64,000 bases of DNA from Rhizomys pruinosus (lineage: Eukaryota; Chordata; Mammalia; Rodentia; Spalacidae), in the NCBI GenBank assembly GCA_009823505.1, contig VZQC01006354.1:186001-250000 (forward strand). Reading direction: 5' to 3'. Shown one piece after another: positions 22,905-34,720 of the stretch (the stretch's first letter is position 1; each line of letters opens with the position of its first letter). Made by a program: the position numbers and the translations under genes. The notes beneath the pieces are model-generated. The model had not been told where the DNA came from and ran no database searches. It saw only the letters and a list, made by a program, of their open reading frames with translations.

Positions 22905-23250
22905 GCTGAGTCTATTCCTATTGCTATAGCAAGATACCTGAGGCTGTGTACTTTACAAAACCAGACGTTTCTTCTAACAGTACAGGGGCTGGTTCTCCAA
23001 GCTCAAGGAGCCTGTAGATTTTGTTTCTGGGGAGGGCAGCTCCCTGTTGTGTTCTCAGTGACAGAAAGGCAGAAGGCTCAGCTCATTCTCTGGAGCCAGT
23101 CAATAAAGCCATTAACTCCTAGACACCCCTGAAAGGCTCCACTTACCAACATTGTCTTTGGGGTTTGAGTTCCCACCGGTGAACTGTGGATGGGTGTCCT
23201 TAAGCCACTCTCAGACCTTCCTTTCTTTCTGATCACATTAACTTGCACAG
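22905..23250 (-). mobile_element. MaLR-like LTR remnant
   Basis: Minus-strand remnant with 'gtctattcctattgctatag' followed by 'gatacctgaggctgtgtact', the antisense form of the 3' end of MST/MLT1-type LTRs. The remainder is diverged and its end is uncertain. Confidence 0.5.
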
Positions 23251-24142
23251 GCCTGGTGTTGGGGACCAGGTTGCAGAGGCCAGACACAGTTCTATAACTT
23301 CCAGGTTGTACTTGACCAACTCCAGACCAGAAGGGACTCAGTGCGGCACAGCAGGGTCAAGGCAGGCCTTTCCAGTTCTGGCCTGTTGCCTAACTGCCCT
23401 GTCGCACTCCTCTCTGAGTCACTGGCTCTAAATATTTTTGAAGAACTGCTGAGTAGCTGGTCTGATTGAGCTGAGGTATCTATTTTTCTGGATTTGAAGT
23501 TCCTCATTTCACAGCCTGACTTGAGGTGCGTCACCAGCCCACAGCTACCTCTGCAAGCAGGCTTCATTACTCAGAGATGTATCTCTCATGTAAACATCCT
23601 GGTATTTTACAATAAAGCTCTGGTGACACTCCTTAGTGTTTCCATGGTAATTTGACAGCCTGCCAGCCTTCAAAAATACATGAAAAAATGTGTTTTTCTG
23701 AGCATATAAAATGTTGTTCCTGTCTTTCCTTTTCCTTCCAGCTTGGAGTCCCACTCTTCCTACTCCCTTGGAATGTTAAACCAAAACAATAGAGACACTT
23801 CCTCTTTCCCTTCCTTTCATTCATTCTTCCTAAAATTATTCTATTAATCACTTTCATAGTCTTACCATAAAAATTGGTTTATAAGTTGCAATTCAGTTTT
23901 AAGTGGAATATTCTGCTACCACAAACTTAGTTTGTTTAAATTATCATTAAAATAATTGTTAGTATATAATCAATTAGTTACACTCTTTGATAAGAATTGA
24001 ATATAAGAAGTGAAATGGTTGGGAATTAGAGATCTATGATGGCTAGGTACCTGCACATCTGCGGAGACTAGGTCTGTACTAAATAGGGCTTTCCACAGTT
24101 TCTTTTAGTTTCCATTCTTATGAGAAGAGGCAAACATTATTT
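23251..24142. other. Unique-looking, AT-rich at right end
   Basis: Nothing recognised. The AT content rises after 23800. Confidence 0.45.
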
Positions 24143-24293
24143 GGGGGGGGGCTTTTTGAAACAGTCTCCCTGCAGCCCCAGCTGTCCTGGAACTCTCTAT
24201 GTAGACCAGACTGGTCTTGAACTCACAGAGCTCTCCTCCCTGCCTCTGCCTCCCGAGTGCTGGGATTAAAGATGTATACCACCATGTCCAGCA
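24143..24293 (-). mobile_element. B1 SINE
   Basis: Minus-strand B1 ending 'ccaccatgtccagc'. 'caaacatt' is found at both edges. Confidence 0.88.
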
Positions 24294-24443
24294 CAAACAT
24301 TTTCTTATAAGTAGCCAGGAAAGGTGGAAATGGAAAGAGGTTTAAAACTCATAATGTCACTTGCTGTTTACTGAGCGTCTTCCAAATTGTATGCCAGAAA
24401 TCAGCTGGTGATTATTACAAACTCATTTTAAAAGACTTCTCAG

Positions 24444-24675
24444 GGGCTGGAGAGATGGCCTAGCATTTAAGAGCACTGACTGCTCTTGCAGAGGACCCAG
24501 GTTCGATCCCTAGCACCCACATGGCGGCTGAGAACCTTCTTTGACTCCAGTTCCAGGGGAAGCCAACACCTTCTTCTGACCTCTGTGGCACTGCACGACA
24601 CGGGTGCACAGACCTACATGCGGACAGTACATTCATACACATACAAGAATAAATTTTAAAAAAGATTAAAAAAAA
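24444..24675 (+). mobile_element. B2 SINE
   Basis: Plus-strand B2 without the internal duplicated block. Edges carry 'gacttctcag' (24434-24443) and 'gtcttctcag' (24676-24685), a target-site duplication with one mismatch. Confidence 0.93.
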
Positions 24676-25705
24676 GTCTTCTCAGCCGACAACTTCAACA
24701 ACTGAGCATGTGCACAGGTCTCTGGGCAGTGTTCCACTTCATCCTAGCCTGTGAGGCTCTGCCCTGCGACACCACCAGCCTAAGGGGATGGGAGGCTTGG
24801 GGTTTCCCTGCCTTGGGGGATGTGGCAGCAGGGAAGAGTGGGAGTTCTTCCTTGGGCTGGTGCTCAGAGAGCAACACAGAGCCTGTTTTACTGACTCTTG
24901 CTCCCAGCCTCTGTCCCCCAGCCTTTCATGGCTGGCTCCTGGGGGTGGGGGTGGGTTTCTAAACGCACACATTCTTTGGAGCTTGCTCGCACTCCTGCAG
25001 TGCTACTCCCTTCATCATCTCCATTTACTCCTCCACTCTTCTCTCGACTCTGCAGTAATAGTATCGACGTCTAGGTCTGATTGTCAGAGACATCAGTAAG
25101 GTGGTACCCATCTGTCCTTTCCAGCCTGTATGTAGTACCAGTCGCATTCCAGATCCCTGGTGGGCATCCAGAACAGGCTGGCAGAAACTGAGAATGAGAT
25201 TTGGAATGAGATTCTCTCACAGCTAGAGTGATGTGCAGCTCAAGTTCTCCAAGGCTGCCTAGCCAAGAAGAGGTCCTGGGAAGCAGAGGTGGAGAGAAGC
25301 TGTGGACAGGGCTGTGTGGTTTTAGGAGTGGTCATGGAAACTCTGGGGGCTGAACTGAAAAACTAAACATTCTAGAGAGAGTTGATGCTTTAACCCAAAG
25401 GCTGTCTGGAGGGCAAATTCCTTTTTCCTGGAGAGGCCCAGCCTTTAAGGCCTTAAGTTGGTTATCTGAGACCCACCCACTGAGAGGACCAACTTTTGTA
25501 CTCAGCTCTGCCAATTTGCATGTTAACCCCAACCAAAAATGACCTCATAACAATCTTCATGACCCAGACACATGGGACCAGGATCAACTAGACATGAGCA
25601 GGTCTGTGCTGGGGTGGCCTTGCTTCCATATGGGGCTGAGGAAGATGTGTCTTCTGAGGGAACTGTCCGTCCTTGCTGTGCTTCCTGGTCTATGAGGCTG
25701 AGCCT
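24676..25705. other. Unique-looking segment
   Basis: GC-richer (24720-24960) with short open frames on both strands. No domain, repeat or splice pair that I can defend. Confidence 0.45.
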
Positions 25706-25822
25706 AGCCTGGAAGACAGTGTCAGTGTGGGGCTGCTCCATGCTAGCCTGGAAGACAGTGTCAGTGTGGGGCTGCTCCATGCTAGCCTGGAAGACAGTGT
25801 CAGTGTGGGGCTAGCTCCTGCT
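25706..25822. repeat. 39-bp tandem repeat, three copies
   Basis: The unit starting 'agcctggaagacagtgtcag' begins at 25706, 25745 and 25784. The first two copies are identical; the third differs only near its end. Because 39 is divisible by three, frames run through it, but no gene context is seen. Confidence 0.93.
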
Positions 25823-25924
25823 AGTCTACTGCTCCTCTCGAGGCATGGGGAGGCTTCCTCCTCTGATGCGCTGCCTTAGGCTTTTGAATAGGTCTGTTTG
25901 TGCCCAGGGACTTCAGGGAGAATA

Positions 25925-26200
25925 GCTGTGTTGGGTAGTGTTAGTGTCAACTTGACACACTTGGGTTCAAGGAGCCTCAGTTGGGAAATTGCCTCCATTG
26001 GACTGGCCAGTGGTCATATCTGTGGGGTATTTTCTGGATTGTTGAGTGATGTGGGAGGGCCCAGTTTCTTGTGGGCAGTGCCAACCCTTGAATCACTGAG
26101 CACGATGTTTACAAGTTTCTGTCATTGCAGTGAGGGTGTGGGAGTCACTGCGGGAGGCCTGTGCTGGGAAGGGACATTGGAACCCAACCCTTCCACATCA
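25925..26200 (+). mobile_element. Rodent LTR-like/unclassified repeat
   Basis: Starts 'tagtgtcaacttgacaca' and includes 'gatgtgggagggcccag', shared with the copy at 28030-28430. The 3' part is poorly conserved. Class not determined. Confidence 0.5.
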
Positions 26201-26331
26201 GCTGGAACAAGGAAATGGCTCTAACTTGTCGGGACTCAGGTTAACAATACATATACATAAGACCAAATGGCTTGCTAATTAAAAATGCCAGGCCTAGAGC
26301 TTTTGTGATGGTGTGGCTCAAGTTGAACTTT

Positions 26332-26483
26332 TTTTTTTCTTGGTCTTTTTGAGACAGGGTCTCCCTGTAGCCCCAGCTGTCCTGGAATTCACTCTGTAGA
26401 TCAGGCTGGCCTTGAACTCACAAAGATCCACCTGCCTCTGCCTCCCAAGTGCTGGGATTAAAGGTGTGCATCACCACGCCCGG
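26332..26483 (-). mobile_element. B1 SINE
   Basis: Full minus-strand B1, T-rich tail to 'caccacgcccggcc'. Confidence 0.92.
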
Positions 26484-27482
26484 CCAATATGTCTATATTT
26501 AAACACATAGACTTCTACATACTGAAAGCCAGTCAACCCGTATTGGGCTAACACATGCAACTGGAAATCTGATAATAGCATAGCATTGAAACTGCACCAA
26601 CACTGCCCAGTTGTTTACCTGCATGGGGTGACCTGGGGGGTACTCAATTGTTTACTTGTGTGGGATAACCTGGGGTACAGTCTAAGGAATTGAGTTTCTG
26701 GGTCACATGGGAATTTTTCAAGGTCAAACCTACCATCTCTCTGTTTTCTGGGGTGGGAATGGAACTGGGGCTTCCTGTATGCTGTTAGGCTCCTGTTCTA
26801 CTGCTGGGTCCCCAATCCCCATCACCTCTCTCCCCCCCACCACAATCGATTATTTGAAAATGGGTATTAGTATGTAATGTGAAGTTCACCTTAAACATGA
26901 AGTTACAAAAACTGAGACTCCTCCCGCACGGCCACAGGCTATCGTGACCCCTTCTCTCAGTCCCTCTTATTGCTGAGCCCTCCGGACTTTCCTTTCCTTT
27001 ATTTTGTCTTCACTCTCCCTCTAAGCAGGTGTAAGATGGCCTTGGAGCTTCTGATTGACTGCCCCTGCTGTGGACAGAGGGCCTACCAAGCTGTTCTTCC
27101 TGCAGGTTGCCTATCATGGGACGGGGCAGGTGCCGGGTGGGGGCTGTAGCCGCCCTCTGCTGGGTCTAGCCTCTGCTCTGCTTTCCACTGGCCAAGGCCA
27201 GCCATCAGTCCCGACTGTCACTTGAGTGGGTAGGCAACACATTGTTCCTGCTCTGATCCTTCCTCGTGTCTGTGTTTTAGTCCTACTGCCCAGTGGTCCC
27301 TCCACCCTGGGAAGTCGTTCCCCTCTGGCAAATAGGCTCTGTGCTCTCCAGTGCCCCTCCATTCCTGCCTTGGCAGTGCATTCATGGATGGGAAAGCTAC
27401 TGTAATGCTAATATGTAGTCAGGAGAGCAAAATGGGAAAATGGCGACGTATACTGAAGGAGAATGTTACAAATACACAAATG
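26484..27482. other. Spacer with an ID-like SINE remnant
   Basis: An antisense ID-like piece lies at about 26752-26820 ('gaatggaactggggctt', then 'ctactgctgggtccccaat'). The rest is unrecognised; 26600-26680 holds a weak duplication around 'actcaattgtttac'. Confidence 0.4.
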
Positions 27483-27483
27483 T

Positions 27484-27718
27484 GTGGCTGGAGAGATGGC
27501 CTAGAGGTTAAGAGTGCTGAATGCTCTTGCAGAGGACCCGGGTACAGGTTCGATCCCCAGCACCCACATGCCGGCTGAGAACCAACCGTCTTTAACTCCC
27601 ATTCCGGGGGAATCCGACGCCCTCTTCTGACCTCCTCGGCATTGCACGACACGGGTGCACAAACCTGCATGCAGACAGTACATTCATACACATACAAAAA
27701 TAAATAAAATTTAAAAAA
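27484..27718 (+). mobile_element. B2 SINE
   Basis: Plus-strand B2 with intact head and B box region, a small local duplication ('gggtacaggttcgatcc'), no internal duplicated block, and a tail of 'aaataaataaaatttaaaa'. Confidence 0.92.
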
Positions 27719-27989
27719 CTTTAAAAAGCCACACAAGCGCCACTCTGTTTTACTTTGAGACAATGGTGCATGGGCTGAAGGGAGGCACTTGGGCTGAAGG
27801 GAGGCGCATGCGCCTCCAAGTATCACACTTGTCTGTGTATTGCCTTTCTGTCTCCTGTCTATGCTGAGCACTGTGGGTGCAGTTCGCTCACCAGGGAAAG
27901 AACTGGGGGTTTCTTCCCCATGTTCAGACACTACTGGGGGAAGCTTGATTCTGTGGAGGAGATCGCACAAACAAAATAGGTCATTGTTT

Positions 27990-28460
27990 TCAATGCTGGG
28001 GATCGAATACAGGCCTCCCACATTCTGGGTGTACTGATTATGTTGGTCAACTTGACATGTACTAGAGTCACCTGGAGGGAGGGGGAACTACAGTTGACGA
28101 GCTTCTTCCATCCGTTTGGTTTCTGGCCATGTCTGTGAGGCATTTTATTGGTGGCTAGTTGATGTGGGAGGGCCCAGCCCACTGTGGGAGGTGCCACCCC
28201 TGGGCAGATGGACCTGGACTGTGTAAGGAAGGTAGCCGAGCAAGCCAGGGGAAGCAAGCCGGGAAGCAGCGTTGCTCCAGGGTCTCTGCTTCAGCTCCCA
28301 CCTCGAGCTCCTGTCCCGACTTCTCCCAGTGATCGCTATCATTTGGAAGTCTAAGATGCAATAAACCCTTTCCTACCCAAGTTGCCTTTTGACCTGAGTG
28401 TTGTATAACATCATCGGAAAGCAAACACCAGGCAAGCACTCTACGGCTAAGTTCCACGTC
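27990..28460 (-). mobile_element. ID-like SINE split by an LTR-like repeat
   Basis: Antisense ID text 'ctggggatcgaatacaggcc' at 27997-28025 continues as 'aggcaagcactctac' at about 28432-28446. Between them lies the repeat at 28030-28430. Confidence 0.55.
28030..28430 (+). mobile_element. Rodent LTR-like/unclassified repeat, longer copy
   Basis: Starts near 'ggtcaacttgacatg', carries 'gatgtgggagggcccagcc', and ends with 'aataaaccctttcc' and 'ttgccttttgacctgag'. The AATAAA near the 3' end suggests an LTR. Shares its first half with 25925-26200. Confidence 0.55.
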
Positions 28461-29714
28461 AATACTATCTTTAATTTTTGTTCTTTTGAAGGTTCCCAAT
28501 CTATATATTCCTTTTGTTTGAGAACTAGGATGGGAAGAGGAAGAAGAAAATCAAGGAAATGAAAGCTGTAGGGAAGAATGTCCTGTCCCTTCTGTGAGGA
28601 AAGGATGCCCTAGGCCTTTTCTGGGAAGTCTTCTGAGCAGCAGTTAAGGCTGTGAACGAAGCTTAGCCAGAGACCAAGTCTGAAGGAGGAATCTGGGGGG
28701 AAGAGGAGCTGAAGCTCCTGTGTCTGGCTACCACCTTCCTGCGTCTGCACACTGGAGCCCTAGGCTCCACTCCCTGCCCGACGTCCCCTTCTCGCTTCAT
28801 TCTACTCTCCTGGTCCTGTGAGTGACTAGGCACTAGCGTGCACCGACATGAAGCCATGAAGCGTTCCTTGGCACTAGGTGCAGCTCCACTTTGCTGGCAG
28901 CTCCACCCCTCTGTGAAGAGGACTCAAGGGTCTTCACGTTTTCTCATCAGTTCTCTGGGGCTTTGGACCATTGGGGACATCTGGTTTCTCAGATTCCCAG
29001 GCGAGATCAGAGTCGTCCTCCCTGGATGGAGCCAGATCCTCAGGCTCCTGGTCTCTGCCCAGGGGTCCAAACTGTATTCTGAACATCTGCTCTTCGGCTG
29101 GAGCATCTTGAGCAGGGCGTGGGCAGCCCCCGGGGCTCACCACGTGGACCTAGCTCCTCAGCACTCCTTAGGAGTTGAGCTGAAGGGGACCTCTGGAGGA
29201 ACCGTCAATGTTTCTTATTCTGGTGGGAATTTTAAGCAAGTTTCGTGTTTTCAAGGACCGATGCTGTTAGTGGACAGAGCTTCAGTGTGCAGCCCTGGGG
29301 TTCTGTGAGCTCCTGGCTCCCAGTGAGCAGCTGTTAATTTTCTAAGGGTTCTGCAGTGCAGCCAACTCTAAGTGCTTTTGGTAGTGGATGACGGAGGACT
29401 TCCTTCCTTGGGTGGAAGGTTCTGGGCCAGCCTGGGCTGCAGAGTGAGCCAGTCAAAAAACTTAACTGCCCTGAACACTACTCCAGCTCTCCAGGAAAAT
29501 GTGGCGTCCTCAAGAATGTGGCTACAAAACCCTAGCTTTGTTCTAATGGATTTCATTGGCAGTGGCTGGAAGCTTTGTTGATGCCACATCCTCTGCTGCC
29601 ATCTAGTGGCCGAGGAGGAAAATTGACTTGTATAAGACATTTGCATGGTAAGGTCTTGGAACCTCCAAATTATGTGGGACGCAGAGATGGGGGAGGGGCT
29701 TTCAGGAAGTGGGG
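28461..29714. other. Unique-looking segment with a 156-codon frame
   Basis: No repeat recognised. The plus-strand frame 28838-29308 (156 codons) has no family resemblance that I see and no convincing splice or promoter context. Treated as chance. Confidence 0.4.
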
Positions 29715-29716
29715 AC

Positions 29717-29718
<2 letters not shown>

Positions 29719-29763
<45 letters not shown>
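29719..29763. repeat. (GT)n microsatellite
   Basis: About 22 uninterrupted GT units. Confidence 0.95.
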
Positions 29764-29764
<1 letters not shown>

Positions 29765-29859
29765 CACTGCAGGCCTGTGTATACCATGGCATAGGTATGG
29801 AGGACATCCTCGGGTGTTGGTCCTCATCGTTCACCTTGTTTGTCCACTGTATGGAAATG

Positions 29860-29925
29860 CCTTGCTGGCTGGAAAGGCCATGCTAGCTGGAGAGGCCATG
29901 CTGGCTGGAGAGGCCATGCTGGCTG
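29860..29925. repeat. 18-bp tandem repeat, about 3.5 copies
   Basis: The unit 'ctggctggagaggccatg' is repeated with one or two changes. Confidence 0.88.
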
Positions 29926-29949
29926 GCCAACGAGCTTCTTGCTCGAGGA

Positions 29950-30058
29950 TTGCAGATGCTTGTGCTCCATGTCCAGCTTTTACATGGACTGTGGAGATCT
30001 GAACTCAGGTCCTTACCTTTGCATAGGAAGTGTTTTTACCCACTGAACAATCTCCTCA
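29950..30058 (-). mobile_element. B4/RSINE-like fragment
   Basis: Antisense tRNA-type head: 'gatctgaactcaggtcct', then 'ttacccactgaacaatctcc'. Diverged. Confidence 0.5.
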
Positions 30059-31398
30059 GATCACAAATGGTTGTTTGATGACAGACTCTTCATGTTGATT
30101 GCATGGCCTAATTTATCAGAAATACAATTCAGATGGTGCCAGGCACAGACCAAGTTCCTTCAGCCTATGTGAACTTTCTGCAATCCATGTGTACGTCCCC
30201 TCCAGGGCATACCCTCAGAGACCTGGAGCTGGGTGGGGAGATCATTCCCCCCTGGATTAGATAGAATTAATGTTCCATAGAAAGAAAGGGGGCACTTACA
30301 AGGGAGGAGGGATTCCTGGGTTGGCCCAGTTCTCTGTGTGTGCCAGTGCTGTGCAAGTGGCTACAGAGGCTGCAGCACAAGTAAGAAAAAAGCCTTGGAG
30401 ATTACACTCCCGCTGTTCAAGAATCACTGCCCAGCTGGGGACCTGAGACATGGACAGAGACACATACCAAGCAATGACTCTCATCTCAATCTCGAGATTA
30501 CTCAGACTCATCTGGAAGCCTCTGGGGCTGATGGCAAAGACTCTGTCCCTAAGGCTTTTTAAAAACCTGGGCTGAGAGTGTTTGCACTTGGAACCCAGCT
30601 GGTTCCAAGGTGTCCCAGTGTGAATCCCTCCCCTTGTGTTCTCTGAGAAGACATGCTGAATCGATGGTCAGAACCTACAGGTACAGGGTTCTCTCTATAT
30701 CTCAAGGTTTATGTCACGGTAACTTGTGACAACCCAAGATAATCCAAGAGGCCCCCACACTTGGACTCCTCATTCATGCAGATGACAATTCTGACTCTCC
30801 CTGGCAGTTGGACCATGGTTATTAGTAAGGGACAAAGAGATGGACATGATTATTTCTGGACAAACTGTCAGCCCATGAAAGGAAACAGCTAGAATTGACC
30901 ACAGTCCAAAACGACAGCTCCAGAGAAAGTAGACTGTTTTGCTTCTCATCCACCTGTGCCCTTTTCTAAGCCTAGGGAACAATCTGCAGAAGAGGGGGTG
31001 TGGTAGAATGTAAGGGTTGCGATTGGGGTGAATGGTGAAACTACAGCAATATAGACTGGACACTTATTTGATCAACTTGATTGTACATACAAGCCCTCCT
31101 CCCCCAGCTGGATGGTGAGACCCTTGGGCTGTGTGGGTTTGGGCACAACTGCTTGCAAGTTGGTTTTACATGAAGGATGCTTGTACTCATAAATTATTAC
31201 CTATTGTTTAAAAATGAAAAAAATAAAGTAATAGAAGAAGAAAAAAAAGAGATGGACCTGAATTGGGGCTTTTTCTTCATCTCATATTTATTAGCAAATG
31301 TGAGCCAAGGGACAGAAGGACAGAAGACAGAGGACAATTATGGTAGGAAAAGGCCTGGGTCAAACAGAAGATATTCTCTTTATTAAAAATAAGTTCTA
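30059..31398. other. Spacer, nothing firm
   Basis: Mostly unique DNA. 31060-31140 faintly resembles the LTR-like repeat at 28030 ('gatcaacttgattgt', 'gggctgtgtgggtttggg'). No gene seen. Confidence 0.4.
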
Positions 31399-31607
31399 GG
31401 GCTGGAGTGATAGCTCAGCAGTTAAGAGCACTGGCCATTCTTCTAGGGGACCTGGGTTTAGTTTCCAGCACCCACATGGAGGCTAACAACCATCCTTATC
31501 TCCAGTTCCAGGTGCCCTCTTCTCACCTCCACAGGCATTGCATGACACAGGTGCACTTACAATATGCAGGCAATACACTCACACACATAAAATAAAAATA
31601 ATAAATA
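31399..31607 (+). mobile_element. B2 SINE, diverged
   Basis: Head 'gggctggagtgatagctcag', no internal duplicated block. Flanks 'aaaaataagttcta' and 'aaaaatagtttcta' form a target-site duplication with mismatches. Confidence 0.88.
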
Positions 31608-31629
31608 TAAAAATAGTTTCTATAATTTG

Positions 31630-31797
31630 TTTATTTATTTTATGTGCACACACATGTGTCGTAGTACATGTGTAGAGGACTGATGACATGTTGGATAAGT
31701 CAGTTCTTTTCTTCCACCATGTGAGTCCTAAGGCCCTAACTCAGGTCATCAGGCTTGGTGGCGAGGCCCTTCACCCTCTAAGCCATCTCATTGGCTG
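31630..31797 (-). mobile_element. B3-like SINE
   Basis: Antisense copy with 'agtcagttcttttcttccac', 'caggtcatcaggcttggtgg' and 'ctctaagccatctcattggc'. Diverged. Confidence 0.65.
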
Positions 31798-32393
31798 AAG
31801 TGTGTTCCCTAAATGTGCAGTGATGAGGACAGACAAAGCTTTTGTCCTCAGGTCACTAGGGCCACTTTGCCCAGTCAGTCCCAATGGTTCCTTCAAACCA
31901 TTCTGGCCAAAAGCACATGGAGAAGATGGGGTCCTGGTTGAACATGGTTAGGTGTGACTGGACTCTTAACTAGGCATATACTTACATATTATAGTTCAAT
32001 GTGCAGGTCACAGCTCTGGAGGGAGCATTTCAGTGCATAGGGGCCTAGGAAGAGATCTGAAAGATTTGCCTGCTCTGCCAGAGCTGATAGCACAGCCAAC
32101 CCACAGCTGAAACTAGTGGCTGTTTGCAGTTGAGCTTTGAGGCTCAAGATGGGGGCATCAGCACTTCCTCTGACAGAATTCTAAAGGTTGCACAAAAGTG
32201 CAAGTTCCCTTCTTTAAGAGCTTCCCGCAAGCAACAGAAGCTCCTCGGGCACTTGAAGTCATGTGGAGGTTAATGTTCAGGAGCAAGAAGAGGGCAGGCT
32301 TGGTGGGTGCCTATGGGTGGGTGAGGGCTGGACAAGTCACGTGCTGTGCACACAGAGACTTACCTGCGTTCCTTCTCCACTCTGCTTTCCCAG
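31798..32393. other. Unique DNA before the possible exon
   Basis: No repeat recognised over about 600 bp, which is unusual for this window. Its right end is a pyrimidine-rich tract that reads as a splice acceptor for 32394. Confidence 0.45.
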
Positions 32394-32450
32394 GGCAAAG
32401 GTGATGCGACCTCCTTAGCCGAGACACTGCCGGCCACCACGTCCACAGAG
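32394..32450 (+). CDS. Possible 57-bp internal exon, 19 codons
   Basis: A pyrimidine-rich acceptor tract ending 'ctgctttcccag' at 32382-32393 is followed by 57 bp and then a strong donor, 'gag' before 'gtaagataat', at 32451. The exon is open in the frame starting at its first base and would encode the 19 residues GKGDATSLAETLPATTSTE. Its length is a multiple of three and it keeps the reading phase, as expected for a cassette exon. Threonine and serine richness would suit a linker or extracellular stalk (inference). CpGs (gcg, ccg, acg) survive in it. I do not recognise the protein. No partner exons are visible nearby, so a chance splice-site pair remains possible. Confidence 0.35.
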
Positions 32451-32803
32451 GTAAGATAATCTTACCCAGCATTTCCTTCTGCTAATCTGTTCCGTTCTAG
32501 AAAAACTGACAAATGTGACACTTTCTTAGTTCTTCTGACTATTTTACTCTGCCAAGAGTCCAGTGAGGCAAGCTGTGATGTGCTTTTTGGAAATCTACAG
32601 TATAAATATTTAAATTTCTGGTGTTCTAGGGGAAATTCCAGTGTATGAAATTATGCAATAATGTCTTTGAACAGCAGGGGTCTGCCTTGTGCGCTAACTT
32701 GAAATAGCACTGGGCTACTGTGCCTTATGATATAGAGTTTTGTTGGGAATCTGTGGGTCCTCAGGAAAATGTATGTATCATTTCATGTACAATACTCCTT
32801 TAA
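32451..32803. other. Unique DNA after the possible exon
   Basis: No repeat recognised; AT-rich. Confidence 0.4.
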
Positions 32804-32817
32804 AACATCTATTATGT

Positions 32818-33032
32818 GGGGCTGGAGAGATGGCTCAGTGGTTAGGAGCACCGACTGCTCTTGCAGAGGACCTGGATTTGATTCCTAGCACCCAAATGGC
32901 AGCTAAGAACCATCCGTAATTCAGTTCCAGGGAATCCAATGCCCTCTTCTGACCTCTGTGGGCACTGCATGATATGGGGGCACTTCTATACATGCAGGCA
33001 CAACACTTATAGAACACCTATAAGTGTTAAAG
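32818..33032 (+). mobile_element. B2 SINE with 14-bp target-site duplication
   Basis: Plus-strand B2 flanked by 'aacatctattatgt' at 32804-32817 and 33033-33046 exactly. The tail region carries a small inverted repeat ('aacacttata' and 'tataagtgtt'). Confidence 0.92.
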
Positions 33033-33046
33033 AACATCTATTATGT

Positions 33047-33980
33047 ATCTTTAAGGTAGGAAGGGTCGGAAATGACAAGAGAGGACCAATGTGACAGAGC
33101 TTGGTCCTGTCCCATCTGCCTTCAGCGTGTTCTGTTGGTGGCCACTGTTCTCGGTCCCTGCGGTTGAGTGAATCAGGTTCCCAGCAGTAACTTTTGGGAG
33201 TTAGACTCAAGAGGGGCATTTTCGGATAGGGACGGATGTCTTCTACTTCAAATGCCTATTTGTTTTTAATAACATCATATATTAGAAAATTTCAAGGTAG
33301 TTCTACGTTAGTTCTCAATGTGTCCGGCACCCATGACATGAGTATCGTTACCATGTGGATTGTCTGTGCTAGAGCCAGCCACAGTTCTGGCTGGGTGAGG
33401 TTAAGCAGGTTATGTCAATGCAGTAAAGTCCTCTTTGGCTCATGTTGAATGAAAGTATTCCTGATTTTCTTGCATATCTGGCAGCTTTCTTAAAGCCACA
33501 AGTAAAATAATAAATACATAAAATTAAGAAAGGATAAAGTAAAAAGGGTTTGTAAAAGATAAGTGAATGTTCCACTGAGTATCATTGGGGGTCGAGGTGC
33601 TGGGGTCTGTGAGCTAGGTGGCAGGTTTCTCCCATCTGTGTGTGGTTAGAGGCTGAGAGGATGAGGCTGGGTGTCTCATCTGGACAGAAAGGTCCCTGAC
33701 ACCCAGGTCCTGGGTGGGTGTCAAACAACTCAAGACACAACCTTGCCTGTTTCTGAATCTCCTGTGACTTTCCAGATCTGAGGTACTCCAGGCTAGGACT
33801 GAGTATGCTTTGCCCACCAGACAGGCACTGAGCACAGGCTAAGTAAGAGATTCTCATTCTCTCACAGAGCCTCCTTGGTAGGCATAAAGATGGTGCTGGT
33901 AGAGTGGCATGGTTCCTGAGACTGGTGCTGGCTGTGCCCACTTTCAAGGGCTGAGATGGCTGTTGGAACACTATTTTGAA
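33047..33980. other. Spacer, nothing recognised
   Basis: The minus-strand frame at 33582-33971 (129 codons) has no recognisable domain. Confidence 0.4.
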
Positions 33981-33993
33981 GGACGCTCTAGTT

Positions 33994-34171
33994 TTTTTGG
34001 TTTTTTTGTGGGTTTTGTTTGTTTGTTTGTTTGTTTTATATTTTTGAGACAGGGTCTCCCTTTAGTCCCAGCTGGCTGGGAACTCACTCTATAGACCAGG
34101 CTGGCCTTGAACTCACAGAGATCTGCCTGCCTCTGCCTCTGGGATTAAAGGCATGGTGGCGCACATAGGCA
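33994..34171 (-). mobile_element. B1 SINE with internal deletion
   Basis: Minus-strand B1 with a (TTTG)n tail and about ten bases missing near its head. Flanks 'ggacgctctagttt' and 'ggacactctagttt' differ at one base. Confidence 0.88.
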
Positions 34172-34464
34172 GGACACTCTAGTTTAAATGAACTCAGGGA
34201 GATAAGGCATGTTGTGCAGAAGAGCTTCTGGGTCATGCCTGGGACCTGCAGCCTAGGTTTTACCTTCCTTAAGAATAAGGAAATTAGGCTGCAATGGGCA
34301 GTTCTTAGCAAAACTTCACTTGGGCCCTGCCTGCTACAGGTGCAAGGGGCTTGTCCTTCTGGAAACATTTTATTATGTGTGTTATCAGACTCATGCCCAG
34401 TAAGGAGGAGGTTTCAGTGCTGACTGTCTCCTTTCTTTTAGGTCATAGAAATGACCTGAACATA

Positions 34465-34616
34465 GGCTCTAGCTGTAGTGATAGATGCCATGGGCCTGTG
34501 ATCCCAGAACTTGGAAGCTTGAGGGAGTAAGTAGGGCTACTGCAAATTTGAGGCTATCCTGGTCTAGATAGCAAGTATCAGGCTAGCCAGGGCTTCATGG
34601 CAAGAGCCTATCTCAG
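34465..34616 (+). mobile_element. Old B1-like SINE
   Basis: Diverged plus-strand B1 shape ('cctgtgatcccagaacttgg', 'gaggctatcctggtctag'), running into a purine repeat. Confidence 0.6.
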
Positions 34617-34623
34617 AAGGAGA

Positions 34624-34683
<60 letters not shown>

Positions 34684-34720
34684 GAGGGAGGGAGAGAGGG
34701 AGAGAGGAAGGAAGATAAAA
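34617..34720. repeat. (GA)n and GGGA-rich microsatellite
   Basis: A long GA run followed by 'gggagggagggagagaggg' on the plus strand. Confidence 0.93.

Noticed and set aside
28838..29308. 156-codon plus-strand frame
   Set aside because: No recognisable family and no gene context.
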